Assembly (NCBI GenBank): GCA_013995675.1
Contig: VWRR01000002.1
Span: 620,001-684,000 of the forward strand
Direction of reading: 5' to 3'
Length of the DNA stretch: 64,000 nucleotides
From: Cyanidiococcus yangmingshanensis
Lineage: Eukaryota > Rhodophyta > Bangiophyceae > Cyanidiales > Cyanidiaceae
Within the stretch, counting starts at the first letter, position 1. Each line of letters opens with the position of its first letter. The notes beneath the pieces were generated by a model. The model was not told the origin of the DNA. It was given only the letters and a program-made list of their open reading frames with translations, and made no database searches. Position numbers and translations under genes: made by a program. Of this stretch, positions 10,671 to 23,107 are shown in pieces.

Positions 10671-12686
10671 ATGGATAGCGTACAGGGCGCTCATACAACA
10701 CGGAACTGCAGCTCAACTGCAACGTTCGGGGAGGAGGAAACGCAGGCGCTGCAGGTGCTGCTGCAGGGGCGCACCGGGGGTCACAACTGGTCTGATCGTC
10801 GCTGCGCGCTTGATCGTCTCTGCGAGCTCGTGAAAAAAACACCTTCACTGTTGTGGGATAATTCATGTCCCGATCTTCAGGGGGAGCGCGCAGCTGCTCG
10901 ACTCGGAGCAGCACTTTGCCAACATGCTGAGGAGCTTCGACCGTCTATCGTAGCGAGCGCCTGCCGCCTGTCTCAGGAAATTGCGAACGCTCTTCATCGT
11001 TTTTTAAATGCGGAAGATAGTGAGCGTTGCAGTGCGCTGAGATCTTGGGCAGCGACCTTTTCCGCCCAAGTTCAGCCCGGTCTACTGAGCGCGGCCACTG
11101 GGCATGTTACGAGCGCGACTGCGTCAGCACAGGCAGCTCTGGAGGCGCTGGAAACTCTCTCCGCCCGGTTAGGTTCGACTATCGGGGTTCACAAAACGAA
11201 TAATCATCGGCGTAAGAGCCCGGAGGCGACACTGACGGTTCAACCACCAATATCGACTGATGTAAGAGGCACTGGAGCAGGCGTTCGCGCGGCGCCATCC
11301 TCAGAGAATGTGCCCGTTGCTGCTGCTGCTGCTGCCGCGGAAACGGCAGACCTGTCCACCAACGCAGGCTCACGGACTGACATTGATGTGGAGCTCGAAA
11401 AGTGGACTGCACCGATGGCGGGCACAGGAAACAACGTTCTCGATTATTCCTTGTCGGTTCGAAAGCATGTTTCTGTAGTGGCCCAAAACAGGAGGCATTC
11501 ATCGACGGAGCAACCGCATTTTGATTCAGAGGGGCGGTTGACGGGTTACCGAACCCCTTTGCAATCCTCTGATGCCGATAAGGAGAATGCAGACGATGAG
11601 ACAAGCACAGTGGACAGCACAGGTTCTGCATCCATTCGCCAGCCTTTTCGATCGAACGAGCTGGCGACGGTCATGCACCATCAAAAGCTGGAATCAAAGG
11701 CTGACACGGAAGCCGCATTAGCGGCGAAGAATCGTGAGTTAACAGCCATTCTGCAGCAGTATGAAGCGACATTGGAAAAACTAATCGAAAGTGACTCGCA
11801 ATCTCAGACCTGTAGTGTGCGCAGCAAGCTGCTCACTTTAGAAACCGAAAACAATCAACTCAAAGCCGATTTGCTTACCTGCACGGAAGCCTTCGAGCAG
11901 CTTCGCGCACGTTATCGAGATCTCAAGGGCAGATTTGGTGCAGCCCAGTCCAACGAACAGCGTGCCACAGCCACTGCCCAGATGGCCACTCAGCGAATGG
12001 ACGAAATGGAGCGATATCTGCGAGAATTCAAGCAACACGCAGAACAGAAACTTGCACTAGCGTTCCAGCACGTCAGCCAGGCCAAGAACGAAATCACGAC
12101 CAAAGAGGCCATGATCGCCTCCATGGAGAAGGCCCTCGAGACGAAACGCACAGCGTGTGAGGAAAAGGACGCTGCCATCACCGAGGCTATGAACATGTAC
12201 CGACGGGCGGAAAGAGACCAGGAGCAGTTACGCGCCCGCCTATCCGCCCTTGAGCATGAGATGCAAGCGTTACGCTCCCGAGCCCAAACCGCAGAGTCCG
12301 AACTGGAGGTCCTGCGGTCGGAGCTCGCCGTTGGCGGCCCTGGCGCGCCGTTGCGTGACGGTGCCAACACGCTGCAACAACAGCTAGACGAGCTTCAGTC
12401 AACGCTCGCCGCACTACAAGCCAAAGAGGATGAGAGTCGTCGCGAACTTGAGCGGTTGACAAACGAAAACCAGACACTCAAAGCGCGAACATATGACCAC
12501 ATTCAAGAGATCGAGTCTCTACGTGCTGCGCTCCATGCTTCACAGGCATCCTCAAAACAAGAAGCTCCCTCCGATCGCGAAGAGCTTGGACACTTGCGCG
12601 CCGAAAACGAGGAACTGCATCAACTCTGTAACGCTTTACTCGAAAAACTCGAAGCGCTGGAGACAGCAACGAAACCACCTGCTTAA
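10671..12686 (+). CDS. TOG-like HEAT plus coiled-coil protein, microtubule-associated candidate
   Basis: The 671-residue protein has three zones. Residues about 25-150 resemble one CLASP-type TOG/HEAT unit: WSDRRCALDRLCELVKK followed by RPSIVASACRLSQEIANAL, the pattern in which the last helix carries the conserved ...V...AC... face. Residues 150-330 are low-complexity and include an Ala run coded by GCT repeats at 11317-11334. From about residue 340 to the end it is an almost unbroken coiled coil rich in Glu, Gln, Ala and Leu heptads. TOG domains bind tubulin, so a spindle or cortical microtubule role is an inference. The start is the first ATG (MDSVQGAHTTRNCSS); a TTG 51 bases upstream is in frame but unlikely. 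The frame is intact. Generic coiled-coil proteins can look similar, so the TOG call is moderate. Confidence 0.6.
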   Translation: MDSVQGAHTTRNCSSTATFGEEETQALQVLLQGRTGGHNWSDRRCALDRLCELVKKTPSLLWDNSCPDLQGERAAARLGAALCQHAEELRPSIVASACRLSQEIANALHRFLNAEDSERCSALRSWAATFSAQVQPGLLSAATGHVTSATASAQAALEALETLSARLGSTIGVHKTNNHRRKSPEATLTVQPPISTDVRGTGAGVRAAPSSENVPVAAAAAAAETADLSTNAGSRTDIDVELEKWTAPMAGTGNNVLDYSLSVRKHVSVVAQNRRHSSTEQPHFDSEGRLTGYRTPLQSSDADKENADDETSTVDSTGSASIRQPFRSNELATVMHHQKLESKADTEAALAAKNRELTAILQQYEATLEKLIESDSQSQTCSVRSKLLTLETENNQLKADLLTCTEAFEQLRARYRDLKGRFGAAQSNEQRATATAQMATQRMDEMERYLREFKQHAEQKLALAFQHVSQAKNEITTKEAMIASMEKALETKRTACEEKDAAITEAMNMYRRAERDQEQLRARLSALEHEMQALRSRAQTAESELEVLRSELAVGGPGAPLRDGANTLQQQLDELQSTLAALQAKEDESRRELERLTNENQTLKARTYDHIQEIESLRAALHASQASSKQEAPSDREELGHLRAENEELHQLCNALLEKLEALETATKPPA

Positions 12687-12974
12687 ATGAGCTGACGCCT
12701 GGACACCCCTAGCCTCGTGTCACGTCCATACAAACTACTCGGATCGTCCACGTCTCGAGTTTCTCGAATCCCAGGTAGAGGCATCAGAACCCTCCGAAGC
12801 CACCATCCGGAGCTGAATGGAACCGTGCAGGTCCCTGTGGCGTTCGCAGACCAGCGATGCTTTCGCGCGGTCGCCCCAGGCCGGTCGAGGGCGCGGCATG
12901 GCTTGGTCGCCGGGAACGTTACCCGCCCCCCGTCGAAAACCAACTTGCGAAACGTTTCGCCCTTAAAACCAACC

Positions 12975-15900
12975 ATGACGGACTGGAGCAAGTGGAAAGT
13001 GAGTGACCTGAAGCAGTATATAATGGAGCATGATCCATCTGCGCATCCTAGTCGGTAAACGTCCCGCAAAAGCGGAACTCGTCGAGGTAGCAGAACGCGT
13101 GCGTCAGCAGTTGCTGCGTCGAGAGACGAAGCGAGGGTTTACAGGGCTTTCGCAGCGTTCAAGTCCACGAAAACGACGAGAAGCCGAAGGTGATGGGCTT
13201 GGTCTTACGCATACAGCAGAACCGCGGACGCCGGTAAAGTTTGAGGAGCCCCGCTTGTCGACGGCTCGAGGCGCTTCGCCACTTGAGCTTGTCGGTGGTG
13301 CGACTGGCTCGGGAAGTGTCACGACTGCGTCGACGCGGGTACAACGCACGCCAGCTTCTCGAAGGAGAGCTAGCTCGTCGAGGGCTATCACTGGGACGCA
13401 GCCCGTCTCTAGTCGGAAGCGGGCACGTCGCTCACCGTTGCGTGGCGACGAGGCGAGACGTTGGCTCGTTGGCGACGACATTCCCGAGGATCGTTCTCCC
13501 GACGGCGGCGCCTGGGCTGATCTCCAACAAACTCGTCCTCGTGAAGCATCCAGAGCGAGCTCGGGGATGGCGTCTCCGGCAGCGCTGATACGGAGCTTGC
13601 GACAGGCGTCGCCAGCGACGGCAGCTTCGACAGTGACGACAAGCCCGAGCAGGCGAGTATCGCGGCAGCGGGCAGCATCCATGTCGCAGCCTTTACAAGG
13701 TACCCAGAGACTGGGCCAAGCTGGGGAGCCATCGAGCCCGACGCCTTCTGCTTCCAGCGGGGTCGGTATCAGCGCATCGAGCCGGCTTGGGTTGCGAGAG
13801 GCTTTTCGCGATGTGCTCAGCATGGTGAAACCGCTCGACAGAGTGGAATCCATGGATTACATTGAATTTCCCGAGCAGGTCCTGCCGACTGAAAACGACC
13901 CTCAGGCGGAACTGAACCTTTCTGCAACGGCGCCATCTGCAATCACACCCGACGAAGGTGAGACACGCAAGTCATTAGACGGAGCTGTGCAGCCGGGGAT
14001 GATGTGGCACAACCGCTCACCGAGCGAGGGCATGAAGAGCGCCGCTGTGCATCGAGGCGAGCCACGTCGAGTATCCAAGTCGGTTGATGTAGAGCGTGTT
14101 GGAGCGCTTCCGATTCAAGGTGGCCCATCGACTGGGACATCGAAGCGATCGAGGGACGTCCGTTTCATGGGACCGGCGCCCACAGACGACCGAGAAGGGC
14201 CTTATGCGGAAGTGCCATCGACTCGACAGGAAACTGCTCCGATGTTTTCTTCTGTGAGCGCGGTCGACGAAGCCCGTCTAGCAGCGATCCATCAACAGGT
14301 CAGCGCAGCGCTGTCGCGTATTCGCGAGGAGACCATGCGTCGCTCGCCAGTGCACAAAGTCACGGCTTTGGACGCCATCGAAAGGGGATCGATACCTCCA
14401 TTTGCGGGACAAGATCGCGGAGTTTCCGATGAGGCTCCTCCATCGCCGGAGACGACGGATCAACAGACTGCCGTCGAGGCCGAGGCCTGGGGCGTGCTCT
14501 CCACGACACCGCAACAGCTGTGCGCGCCAAGCCCGCTTCAGGCTTTCCGACAGCTGCGCCAGGAACGGGACCATGCCATGCTGGGTAGTGGGATGCTGGT
14601 CTCCCGCGGTTCGGCGCCCGTGGGTCCAGCCACGCGGACACCGTCCCAACCTGAGAGCGATACGAATCGCTCGAGCAGAATCGGTGGAATGTCCACTGCC
14701 GGTACCGGACGTTTGAATCAAGCCGTGGGACCACTGGATAGAAACAGATATCCGAGCCATGGATATCGGGAAATGACCACGCTCACTCCATGGAGTCTCC
14801 ATACAAATACGCCCATCTCAACCGTAGAGGGTGGTGTGCTAGTCGCGCCGGGACAAGCTCACGCGTCCAGGTACGCCTTGGAAGCACAGCAAGGCAAAGC
14901 GCGCCGGATGCTCGAGCGCCACTGGCGAACGCTGGTCGTGTTTGCCATACTCACGTGGTTCGCGCTTCGCATTTATCTCATTCTGCCCTCAGTGCCTTAC
15001 TGTGACTCATCGGATGGCGGTCGCGAGACGATTCGTGGTTGTCGGCCTTGCCCTGAGAAAGGAATCTGCGTTGGCGGTGTCCTGACTTGTCGAGAGGGGT
15101 ACGTTGTGCTTGGCGGCAAGTGTGCACTGGACCGTGAGCTCAATCGCTATGCTCATGTCATTCAGAGTCAAATTCATCGCATTTTAAGCGAATCAGCGGG
15201 CCGATACCAGTGCGGAGAACGAGCGATCCGTTGGAAATGGACGGAAAACGAATTGCGTGACGCTGTTGAGCAGCTCCCGTACATGGAACGAATCGTCCAC
15301 AGCGGCAAATGGGAGGCAGCTTTTCGTCGAGCCCTGGACACCATTGATCATCCAGTTGCGAGGAGCGCTCGCCCTTACTCCGGATCGTCAACAGCTGTCG
15401 CGGTCTCATCGACAGACATGCTCGAAACGGATCTGGATGAGTATCCCGGTAGCCGCGATGAGAATCGAGCGACCACCCAGGACACCGTGACTGATGGTGG
15501 TGTTGCTTCAAAAGATTCCGACCAGGGGGATGTCACTCCCGGCGAGGATGCTGAAGCTCGTTTGCGTACTGAGCCCCCGGTGTTGTACTGGAGCGTAGAA
15601 GCGCATTTGCCTCTATGGTGTCGTGTATGGCGGGTCATTGAAGCCCACCTCGGTGTCTTACTCTGGGCAAATATCTTGTTCGTACTTGCTGTCATGCTTA
15701 TTACGAGATGGAGGCGAAGACGCCAGCGCCGGCGCCTGATTGAACACCTGCAACGCGAGGTTTATCGCCGCCTTCAGGAGCAGAAGCAACAGCATCTTGC
15801 CACCACGGAGACGAGACCTTCGGAAAGTGTTCCGCCGTTTCTTGTTGACGTTCACCTTCGAGACGAACTGGTCGGAGACATGGCCGATGTTAGCGAACGG

Positions 15901-16029
15901 CAACAGCTTTGGCAAGCGGTGATCGCTCGAGTGCGTTCAGACTCCCGCATTCATTTGCGGTACGAGACGTTTGCTGACGGGCGGCGAGCAGTCGTCTGGG
16001 AATGGACAGCACCGCTCGCCTCGTCCTGA
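12975..16029 (+). CDS. Src1/Heh1/MAN1-type inner nuclear membrane protein (HeH/LEM plus MSC domain)
   Basis: About 1017 residues. The N-terminus forms a helix-extension-helix motif: WSKWKVSDLKQYIMEHD, then GKRPAKAELVEVAERVRQQL. A long Ser/Arg/Pro-rich nuclear region follows, rich in short basic clusters usable as nuclear localisation signals. The first membrane helix (LVVFAILTWFALRIYLIL) is followed by a lumenal Cys-rich segment (GCRPCPEKGICVGG, CREGYVVLGGKC), a second membrane helix (VLLWANILFVLAVMLIT) and the MSC winged-helix tail (VPPFLVDVHLRDELVG ... VVWEWTAP). This is the full layout of Src1/Heh1/LEM2, which tether chromatin and guard pore assembly and membrane sealing. The frame advances by one near the CC pair at 13047-13048; ignoring one base gives a continuous HeH motif. 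Otherwise the 999-codon main frame is intact. Confidence 0.83.
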
Positions 16030-17977
<1,948 letters not shown>

Positions 17978-18563
17978 ACGCTGCGAAACCAGGAGTCTCG
18001 ACGAACTAGGATGGTGTCGTTCGGATCGACGATGACTTTGCCGGGGAACTTGTCTCTGATGCCGGACGCACCGTGGATTCACCCAGCGCTCGATCGGCAC
18101 TTGCGCAGATCTACAATGCAGCGTCCCTTGCACCTGATCGAAAGTCTAGTTCGGGTCTATCCAAAAGCAGCGACGACTGGGCTAAATAATCGATTCGACC
18201 GCATGGGCGTCGCGCGACCCTTTTGCTTTCCGCCGTAAAAGCCGTTGACTCCAATGAATTGGATAGCGCGTCCACGGGATGCGCTCCAGTGCTCCGTGAC
18301 CATGGTTCGTCGGCATTGATTTGGATTCCCAAGTCCAGCTCACACGATGATTTCATCCTATAGCGTCAATTTTCGTCGATTAGAAACCAGTGACCATGTC
18401 AGTTGAGACGCGCACGCTGCAGCAAGTTCACGGAGCCGCTCTGTGGCGGCTCTGGTTAGGCGCGAGCGACCCTAAACGCGCTGGCTTTGGCGTGCATCGA
18501 AATGATCGTGGCATATGCGCGCCGCGTGCTCGACTCGTGCGGTGTCCGAGGACAGCGTGCTCG
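17978..18563. other. Convergent spacer
   Basis: About 590 bases between the stops of MetAP2 (+) and the M13 peptidase (-). It should hold both terminators. No supported gene, repeat or structured RNA is seen. Confidence 0.5.
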
Positions 18564-20996
18564 CTACCAGAGCGCGCAAACCTTTCTCGGATGCATAGGG
18601 GCACCGACACGGCACTGGAACGCCTCTGCGAATGGGGGAAATTGGCTCAGAATCCCATTCACTCGGTAGCGGTTGGGCGCATGCACATCAACCACCAGAC
18701 CCTCCATCGCGTAGGTTGGCGTCTCGTTTTCGCACCAGGTCTGGGCAAACGCAACAAAGTAGAGCATTTCGGGGGTCCATTTGGGATGAATCTCTCTGGC
18801 GAGATCCCATTCGCGTTTGCGTGCCGCGCGGGACATGTGCTCTCTCACCACGCGGTTGTATGCAGCGTGGGAAGTCTTCATGCCAGTGAGATCCGCCAAG
18901 TTCTCTTGTAAGGTCAGGCGTCCATTCACTGGTCTGCCGTTGACTCGAAAATGATCGTAAAGATCCGTCATACATTTCGCGCGACGATCGTACTCCTCCA
19001 CAGCGCGAGCGTTCATCCAGTTGGAGAGGCGACCGTTTGCGTCGTAGTGTCGGCCACCAGAATCGAAGGCATGGCCCAGCTCGTGTCCGATTACGTTCCC
19101 CAGAGCACCGTAATTCACCGCTTCGGGATAGAGCGGCGAGTAGAAATTGGGAGCAAAGTTCGCGGCCGGTATGTTCATCGAGTTTGATAGTGGATCGTAG
19201 TAGGCGTTCACGGTGATCGGGGTCATATCCCAGAGGGTTGGGTCGCGAGCATTGCCGATCTGTCTTAAAATCGCGTCGTTTCTTAACTGTCGACATGCGT
19301 AGACATTGGCCAGTAGGTCCGTTTCATTCAGACGCAGCGCGCTGTAGTCGGGCCAGCGAGCCGGGTAGCCCACATTGTTGCGAACGAGACGCAACTTATT
19401 CAACGCTGCACGCAATGAGTCCGATCCAAGCCAAGAGCCATCATCGTGCCTCAGAATCGTTCCAAACTCTTGTTCAATGTTCTGGATAAGGCGATCGGCG
19501 TCACGATGGATGTCATCGCTGAAAAAGCGCTCGACGTAGAGGCGACCGAGGTCATCACCGACATGGGCGTCCACAAGAGCGAGACATTGCTCGTCCAAGT
19601 CGGGCAGGCTCCGTTTCCCTTCCACGATCTGGCCGAAAAAGCGAAAATGCTCCGCTGCGATCGGAGAGTCGCCCGCTGCTCCCGCAAAAGCGTTCAGAAC
19701 GTGCCAGCGCATATACATGGCCAAATCGCTGATGTTGTTTGCTGTCGTTTTCGTTGCCACCATATCATTCAAGCGCTTCAAAAACGGGGGCCATTCAATC
19801 ACCAAAGGCACCGTGGCTGAATCTTTCCCAGTACCAGCAAGAAGCGTCCGTAGGTAAACGTCCCAGGAGATTGCAGGAGCGATGCGCTCTTGCAACGCCG
19901 ACAGATTCGTTGGATTGTAGGTTGCCCACGCGTTGTCGCCAAGTTCTGCCTCCGGAGCCGAAGCCTTGGCCAGCTCGGTCTCCCATTGCACAATGAATGA
20001 GGCTGCCTGAGCTGCATCTGCCGCATTGACACCGCTTAACGTCAGCATACGATACACATGCTTTGGATACTCGTCCAGAATATCTCTATAGTTCTCATCA
20101 GTATAGTATTCTCTGGTCGGCAAGCCGAGCCCGCCCTGCTCCAATGTCAGCACCATTATCTCCGGATGCATGCCATCGGGCAGTACCTCATACGAAAAAA
20201 ATGGTCTTGGAAGGTTTCCCTGCGGATCCAAAACGCTTCGATGAACTTCTCCGAGCGTGGCGAAAAGCTGCGTTGGATCGGTCACGTTCTCAAGCCGAGA
20301 GAGAATACGCCCAAAGCCGCTCGTGCCGAGGAAGCTCGAATCCCCATCGGCTGGGGCGACACGGGCCTCATCCTCTTGGTCATCGATCAGGCTCGGCTGG
20401 CCCGCACGCTTACAGGCATTGAAAAAATCGACCACCCGCTGCTCGCTCGGCGAACGAGACGATCTCGCTGGTGCTCGTAGTTCTTCGATGATCGAGAGCA
20501 GTGCTTGCGTACTGCGCTCTTCCATAAGATCCGAAGTACCCCATCGTGCTTCCTGTGGAGGTATCGGGTGTCGTTGCAAGAAACCCCCACATGCATACGC
20601 ATAAAAGTCCTTGCAAGGGTCTGCCTCTCCATCCACAAACGCTTTAATTTCCTGCAGAATCTTCGACTGCGAACTATTGAAACCAGGTCCACCCTGAACT
20701 GATCTCGGTTTCTCAGCACTATCCAGGCCAAAGGGGTGCATCATAAATAGAAACAAGACGGCGCCTAAACCAATCGCAACGAGGATCAGGCTGCGTCGAA
20801 AACGGCGCCCCCGCGCGCGTTCCGCATCACGGTCCGCGGATCCAAACACCGAAACCCCTCCACTAGGATCCAACTCACCGTGATCACGTCCCCTTTGATC
20901 GAATAAAGGGAGTCTTTCTGAAGGATCGCTCATCGTTGCAGCTGCTTCCGTTGGACTGCGGTGCTTGAGCAGCAACTTGCACAGCGCGTTTGGCAT
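18564..20996 (-). CDS. M13 family zinc metallopeptidase (neprilysin/ECE-like), type II membrane protein
   Basis: An 810-residue M13 peptidase. After a short basic cytoplasmic tail, one membrane helix (SLILVAIGLGAVLFLFMM) sits roughly 65-85 residues from the start, giving a type II ectoenzyme. The ectodomain opens with the family block DPCKDFYAYACGGFLQRH. The zinc site is complete: VIGHELGHAFDSGGRHYD supplies two His and the catalytic Glu, and LQENLADLTG supplies the third ligand and Asp. Also present are the substrate-binding VNAYYDPLSNSMNIPAA and the C-terminal RVNGILSQFPPFAEAFQC ending in CALW, the usual Cx(x)W signature. M13 enzymes cleave peptides outside the cell or in the endomembrane lumen; no substrate can be inferred. 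The first ATG is used; a second ATG at 20933 (MSDPSERLPLFDQ) is equally possible. The frame is intact. Confidence 0.93.
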   Translation of the reverse strand: MPNALCKLLLKHRSPTEAAATMSDPSERLPLFDQRGRDHGELDPSGGVSVFGSADRDAERARGRRFRRSLILVAIGLGAVLFLFMMHPFGLDSAEKPRSVQGGPGFNSSQSKILQEIKAFVDGEADPCKDFYAYACGGFLQRHPIPPQEARWGTSDLMEERSTQALLSIIEELRAPARSSRSPSEQRVVDFFNACKRAGQPSLIDDQEDEARVAPADGDSSFLGTSGFGRILSRLENVTDPTQLFATLGEVHRSVLDPQGNLPRPFFSYEVLPDGMHPEIMVLTLEQGGLGLPTREYYTDENYRDILDEYPKHVYRMLTLSGVNAADAAQAASFIVQWETELAKASAPEAELGDNAWATYNPTNLSALQERIAPAISWDVYLRTLLAGTGKDSATVPLVIEWPPFLKRLNDMVATKTTANNISDLAMYMRWHVLNAFAGAAGDSPIAAEHFRFFGQIVEGKRSLPDLDEQCLALVDAHVGDDLGRLYVERFFSDDIHRDADRLIQNIEQEFGTILRHDDGSWLGSDSLRAALNKLRLVRNNVGYPARWPDYSALRLNETDLLANVYACRQLRNDAILRQIGNARDPTLWDMTPITVNAYYDPLSNSMNIPAANFAPNFYSPLYPEAVNYGALGNVIGHELGHAFDSGGRHYDANGRLSNWMNARAVEEYDRRAKCMTDLYDHFRVNGRPVNGRLTLQENLADLTGMKTSHAAYNRVVREHMSRAARKREWDLAREIHPKWTPEMLYFVAFAQTWCENETPTYAMEGLVVDVHAPNRYRVNGILSQFPPFAEAFQCRVGAPMHPRKVCALW

Positions 20997-21820
20997 CGTG
21001 CTCGACGATCGCTGGTCACGCGGTGCGATGGGCGTGACGCATCGCGCTTTGCCTCGCGAGGAGCCGGGTTCTCGAAAGCGCACGAGAGCCCTTGCATCGG
21101 TGATCCTCACGTCTGTCGAGTCATGGCCGCAGCGTGCATCTCGGTTCAGAAGCAGGACAGCGAATGGTCATCGAACTGTTTTTCTTTGTGGCGAACAATG
21201 CGTCCAGGGAGCCTGGACAAGTCTCTCCCCGATACATGGAGCCGCCACGGGGTATCCGCGTGCGCCCTCGTTTGGGGCGCGATAATACGGTGGATGGGCC
21301 TATACGGATCGAGTTTCGGTCGTTTCATCGTGCTGGCCGAAACTGAACCAAGGCAAGGAGCCGTATCATTCCATGAGACGAGCTGTCCAGTATTAGGTTG
21401 ATCGCGTCGTACCACGGCATGCTCATCCGATCAGATTCTTTTTGGTGATACCTCTGGTTGTGCTGCATGCGAAATGGCAGTTACCGGACACAGTATTCGG
21501 GAAAGCGTTGATTCGGTCTGAAATCTGGTATGTGCCCGAGACGTTCGCGTGCGGCCGGGAGGCGTGTCCGCGTTCGTTTCGGGGACGCCCCGGGGTGCCA
21601 GGCGCTGAGCGGTGACCGCTTCGATGGTGCGGCAACGCGGGCTGCTGCCGACGAGGGCGTGTCGGTTGCGTCGTAGCGCTGCTTCGGGTTCGCACTAGTG
21701 TGCTGCGGTCACGGACGACAAGCGGTTGGCTGCTTTAGAGTGCGCCGGCGGCAACCAGTTCAGAAGCTGAGTGCTGCGCTCGCGTGACTTTTGCAGGCCT
21801 CAACGTCTATTAAACTGTTT
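20997..21820. promoter_or_regulatory. Divergent promoter region
   Basis: About 820 bases separate the M13 peptidase (-) from the Rag GTPase (+). Open frames here are antisense or upstream extensions with only GTG/TTG starts. No TATA box stands out close to either ATG. Confidence 0.45.
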
Positions 21821-23107
21821 ATGCTTGCAGGTTGCGATGAAGATGGCACAGACCGAGACCCTTCCGGAGCCAAAGGACGTGCAATTCTCCTGTTAGGAGG
21901 ACGTGGCTCGGGGAAGCGCACCATTCGTTCCATTCTGTTGGGAGAGCCGAACAAATTTACGGAGAAAAATGCTGAACGCTGGGGCTCAGTTTCGAACTTG
22001 TCGTCTCCGAGCCTTTTTGGCTCCGTTGCGCTCTGGACGGTCGATCTGCAGCCTCCCGTTTTCGCTTCGGACGCTGCTCGACTTTCGCGGCTAGTTCGTG
22101 AAAATCGAGTTCTCGCACTGGTTTTTCTCGTTGATGTTTGTAAGGCGGACTTTGGAACTGACTGGAACTGGATTCGCGCAGTCACTGAGCTGGTCGCAGC
22201 GAAACAGACACCGACTCCACAGCGATTCGTCCTCATCCACAAGACCGATACAGTGCCCATGACCACCCGTGCGAGCGTGCTGCAGCGCATTGGCCGCTAC
22301 TGCTGCGAGGCAGCCTCTATCGACCGAATTCGCTGCTTCGCCACCTCAATCTGGGACGCCTCGCTCTACCATGCCTGGTCTACAATCGCGCGGTCACTGT
22401 TACCAGAGGCTTCAGAGGTGCAAAGCGCTTTGCAGGCGATCTGCGATGAATGGTTTGTGCAGCTAGTGGTTCTCTTCGAGAGCGTTTCCCTGCTGGCCCT
22501 GGGGCATGCAGGCGCTTTGTTGCAACGCCGCCGCTCTCGAGAGATGGGGCGAGCGACGACATCAGCGCGAGCGAATCGTTGGTTCGCTTGGTTCGGTTCG
22601 AGTAGCGGTCCTGAGGCTGAGTTTCGCGGGAAAAAGGATGCATCGGAGGCGAGTACCGGCACTGCTCGTCAGGACGTCCAGAGACGTTCTCGTTGGCCTT
22701 GGCAAAAGCCCGAGCGATGTGCCAGCGCGCCGCTTTTGCAGGAGTCGAAACTTGTGGAGACTTTGGAGCCGTTCAATCTGGCGGATGCGGAAGCCTTCGA
22801 GAAAATGAGTCTCGTGCTGAAACGTCTCAGATTGGCTTGCGTGCGTTCAGGAGCCATGTTTGGGGCGCTTGAACTCATTCATGGGAACGGCGAAGCATTC
22901 CTCGAAACACTCACGCCACACACTTTTGTCCTGATCTGTCTTGAGGGTCATGATGAGCACGGCGACGAGCGAAGCAGGATTCGCGCCAGCATACGAAACG
23001 CTTTAGGGCCTTTTTGTCGCGAACTTGAAAAGCTAGGAACCATTCGGGATCGCTCTCCGCTGCCACAAGCAACATCCAGTGAGCACGATGTGTTGGACCG
23101 GACCTGA
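21821..23107 (+). CDS. RagA/Gtr1-like GTPase with altered G1 and G3 motifs
   Basis: A 428-residue Rag GTPase-like protein. Family marks are ILLLGGRGSGKRTIRSILL at the P-loop, RFVLIHKTDTV at G4 (Rags use HKxD), the strongly RagA-type FATSIWDASLYHAWSTIARSLLP, and a C-terminal roadblock domain ending in LGPFCRELEK. Rag heterodimers on the vacuole or lysosome relay amino-acid state to TORC1. Two nucleotide-handling motifs deviate: the Mg-binding Ser/Thr after the P-loop Lys is Arg, and the DxxG of G3 (DCGGQ in RagA) reads VDLQP. Nucleotide binding or hydrolysis is therefore doubtful. An insertion of about 90 residues, basic and Ser-rich, splits the roadblock region. The RagC/Gtr2 partner is not in this window. 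The start is the first ATG; a TTG upstream is ignored. The frame is intact. Confidence 0.85.
   Translation: MLAGCDEDGTDRDPSGAKGRAILLLGGRGSGKRTIRSILLGEPNKFTEKNAERWGSVSNLSSPSLFGSVALWTVDLQPPVFASDAARLSRLVRENRVLALVFLVDVCKADFGTDWNWIRAVTELVAAKQTPTPQRFVLIHKTDTVPMTTRASVLQRIGRYCCEAASIDRIRCFATSIWDASLYHAWSTIARSLLPEASEVQSALQAICDEWFVQLVVLFESVSLLALGHAGALLQRRRSREMGRATTSARANRWFAWFGSSSGPEAEFRGKKDASEASTGTARQDVQRRSRWPWQKPERCASAPLLQESKLVETLEPFNLADAEAFEKMSLVLKRLRLACVRSGAMFGALELIHGNGEAFLETLTPHTFVLICLEGHDEHGDERSRIRASIRNALGPFCRELEKLGTIRDRSPLPQATSSEHDVLDRT

Noticed and set aside
13104-13853. 249-codon minus-strand frame
   Set aside because: Antisense to the Ser/Arg-rich part of the nuclear envelope protein; such GC-rich regions leave the opposite strand open by chance.
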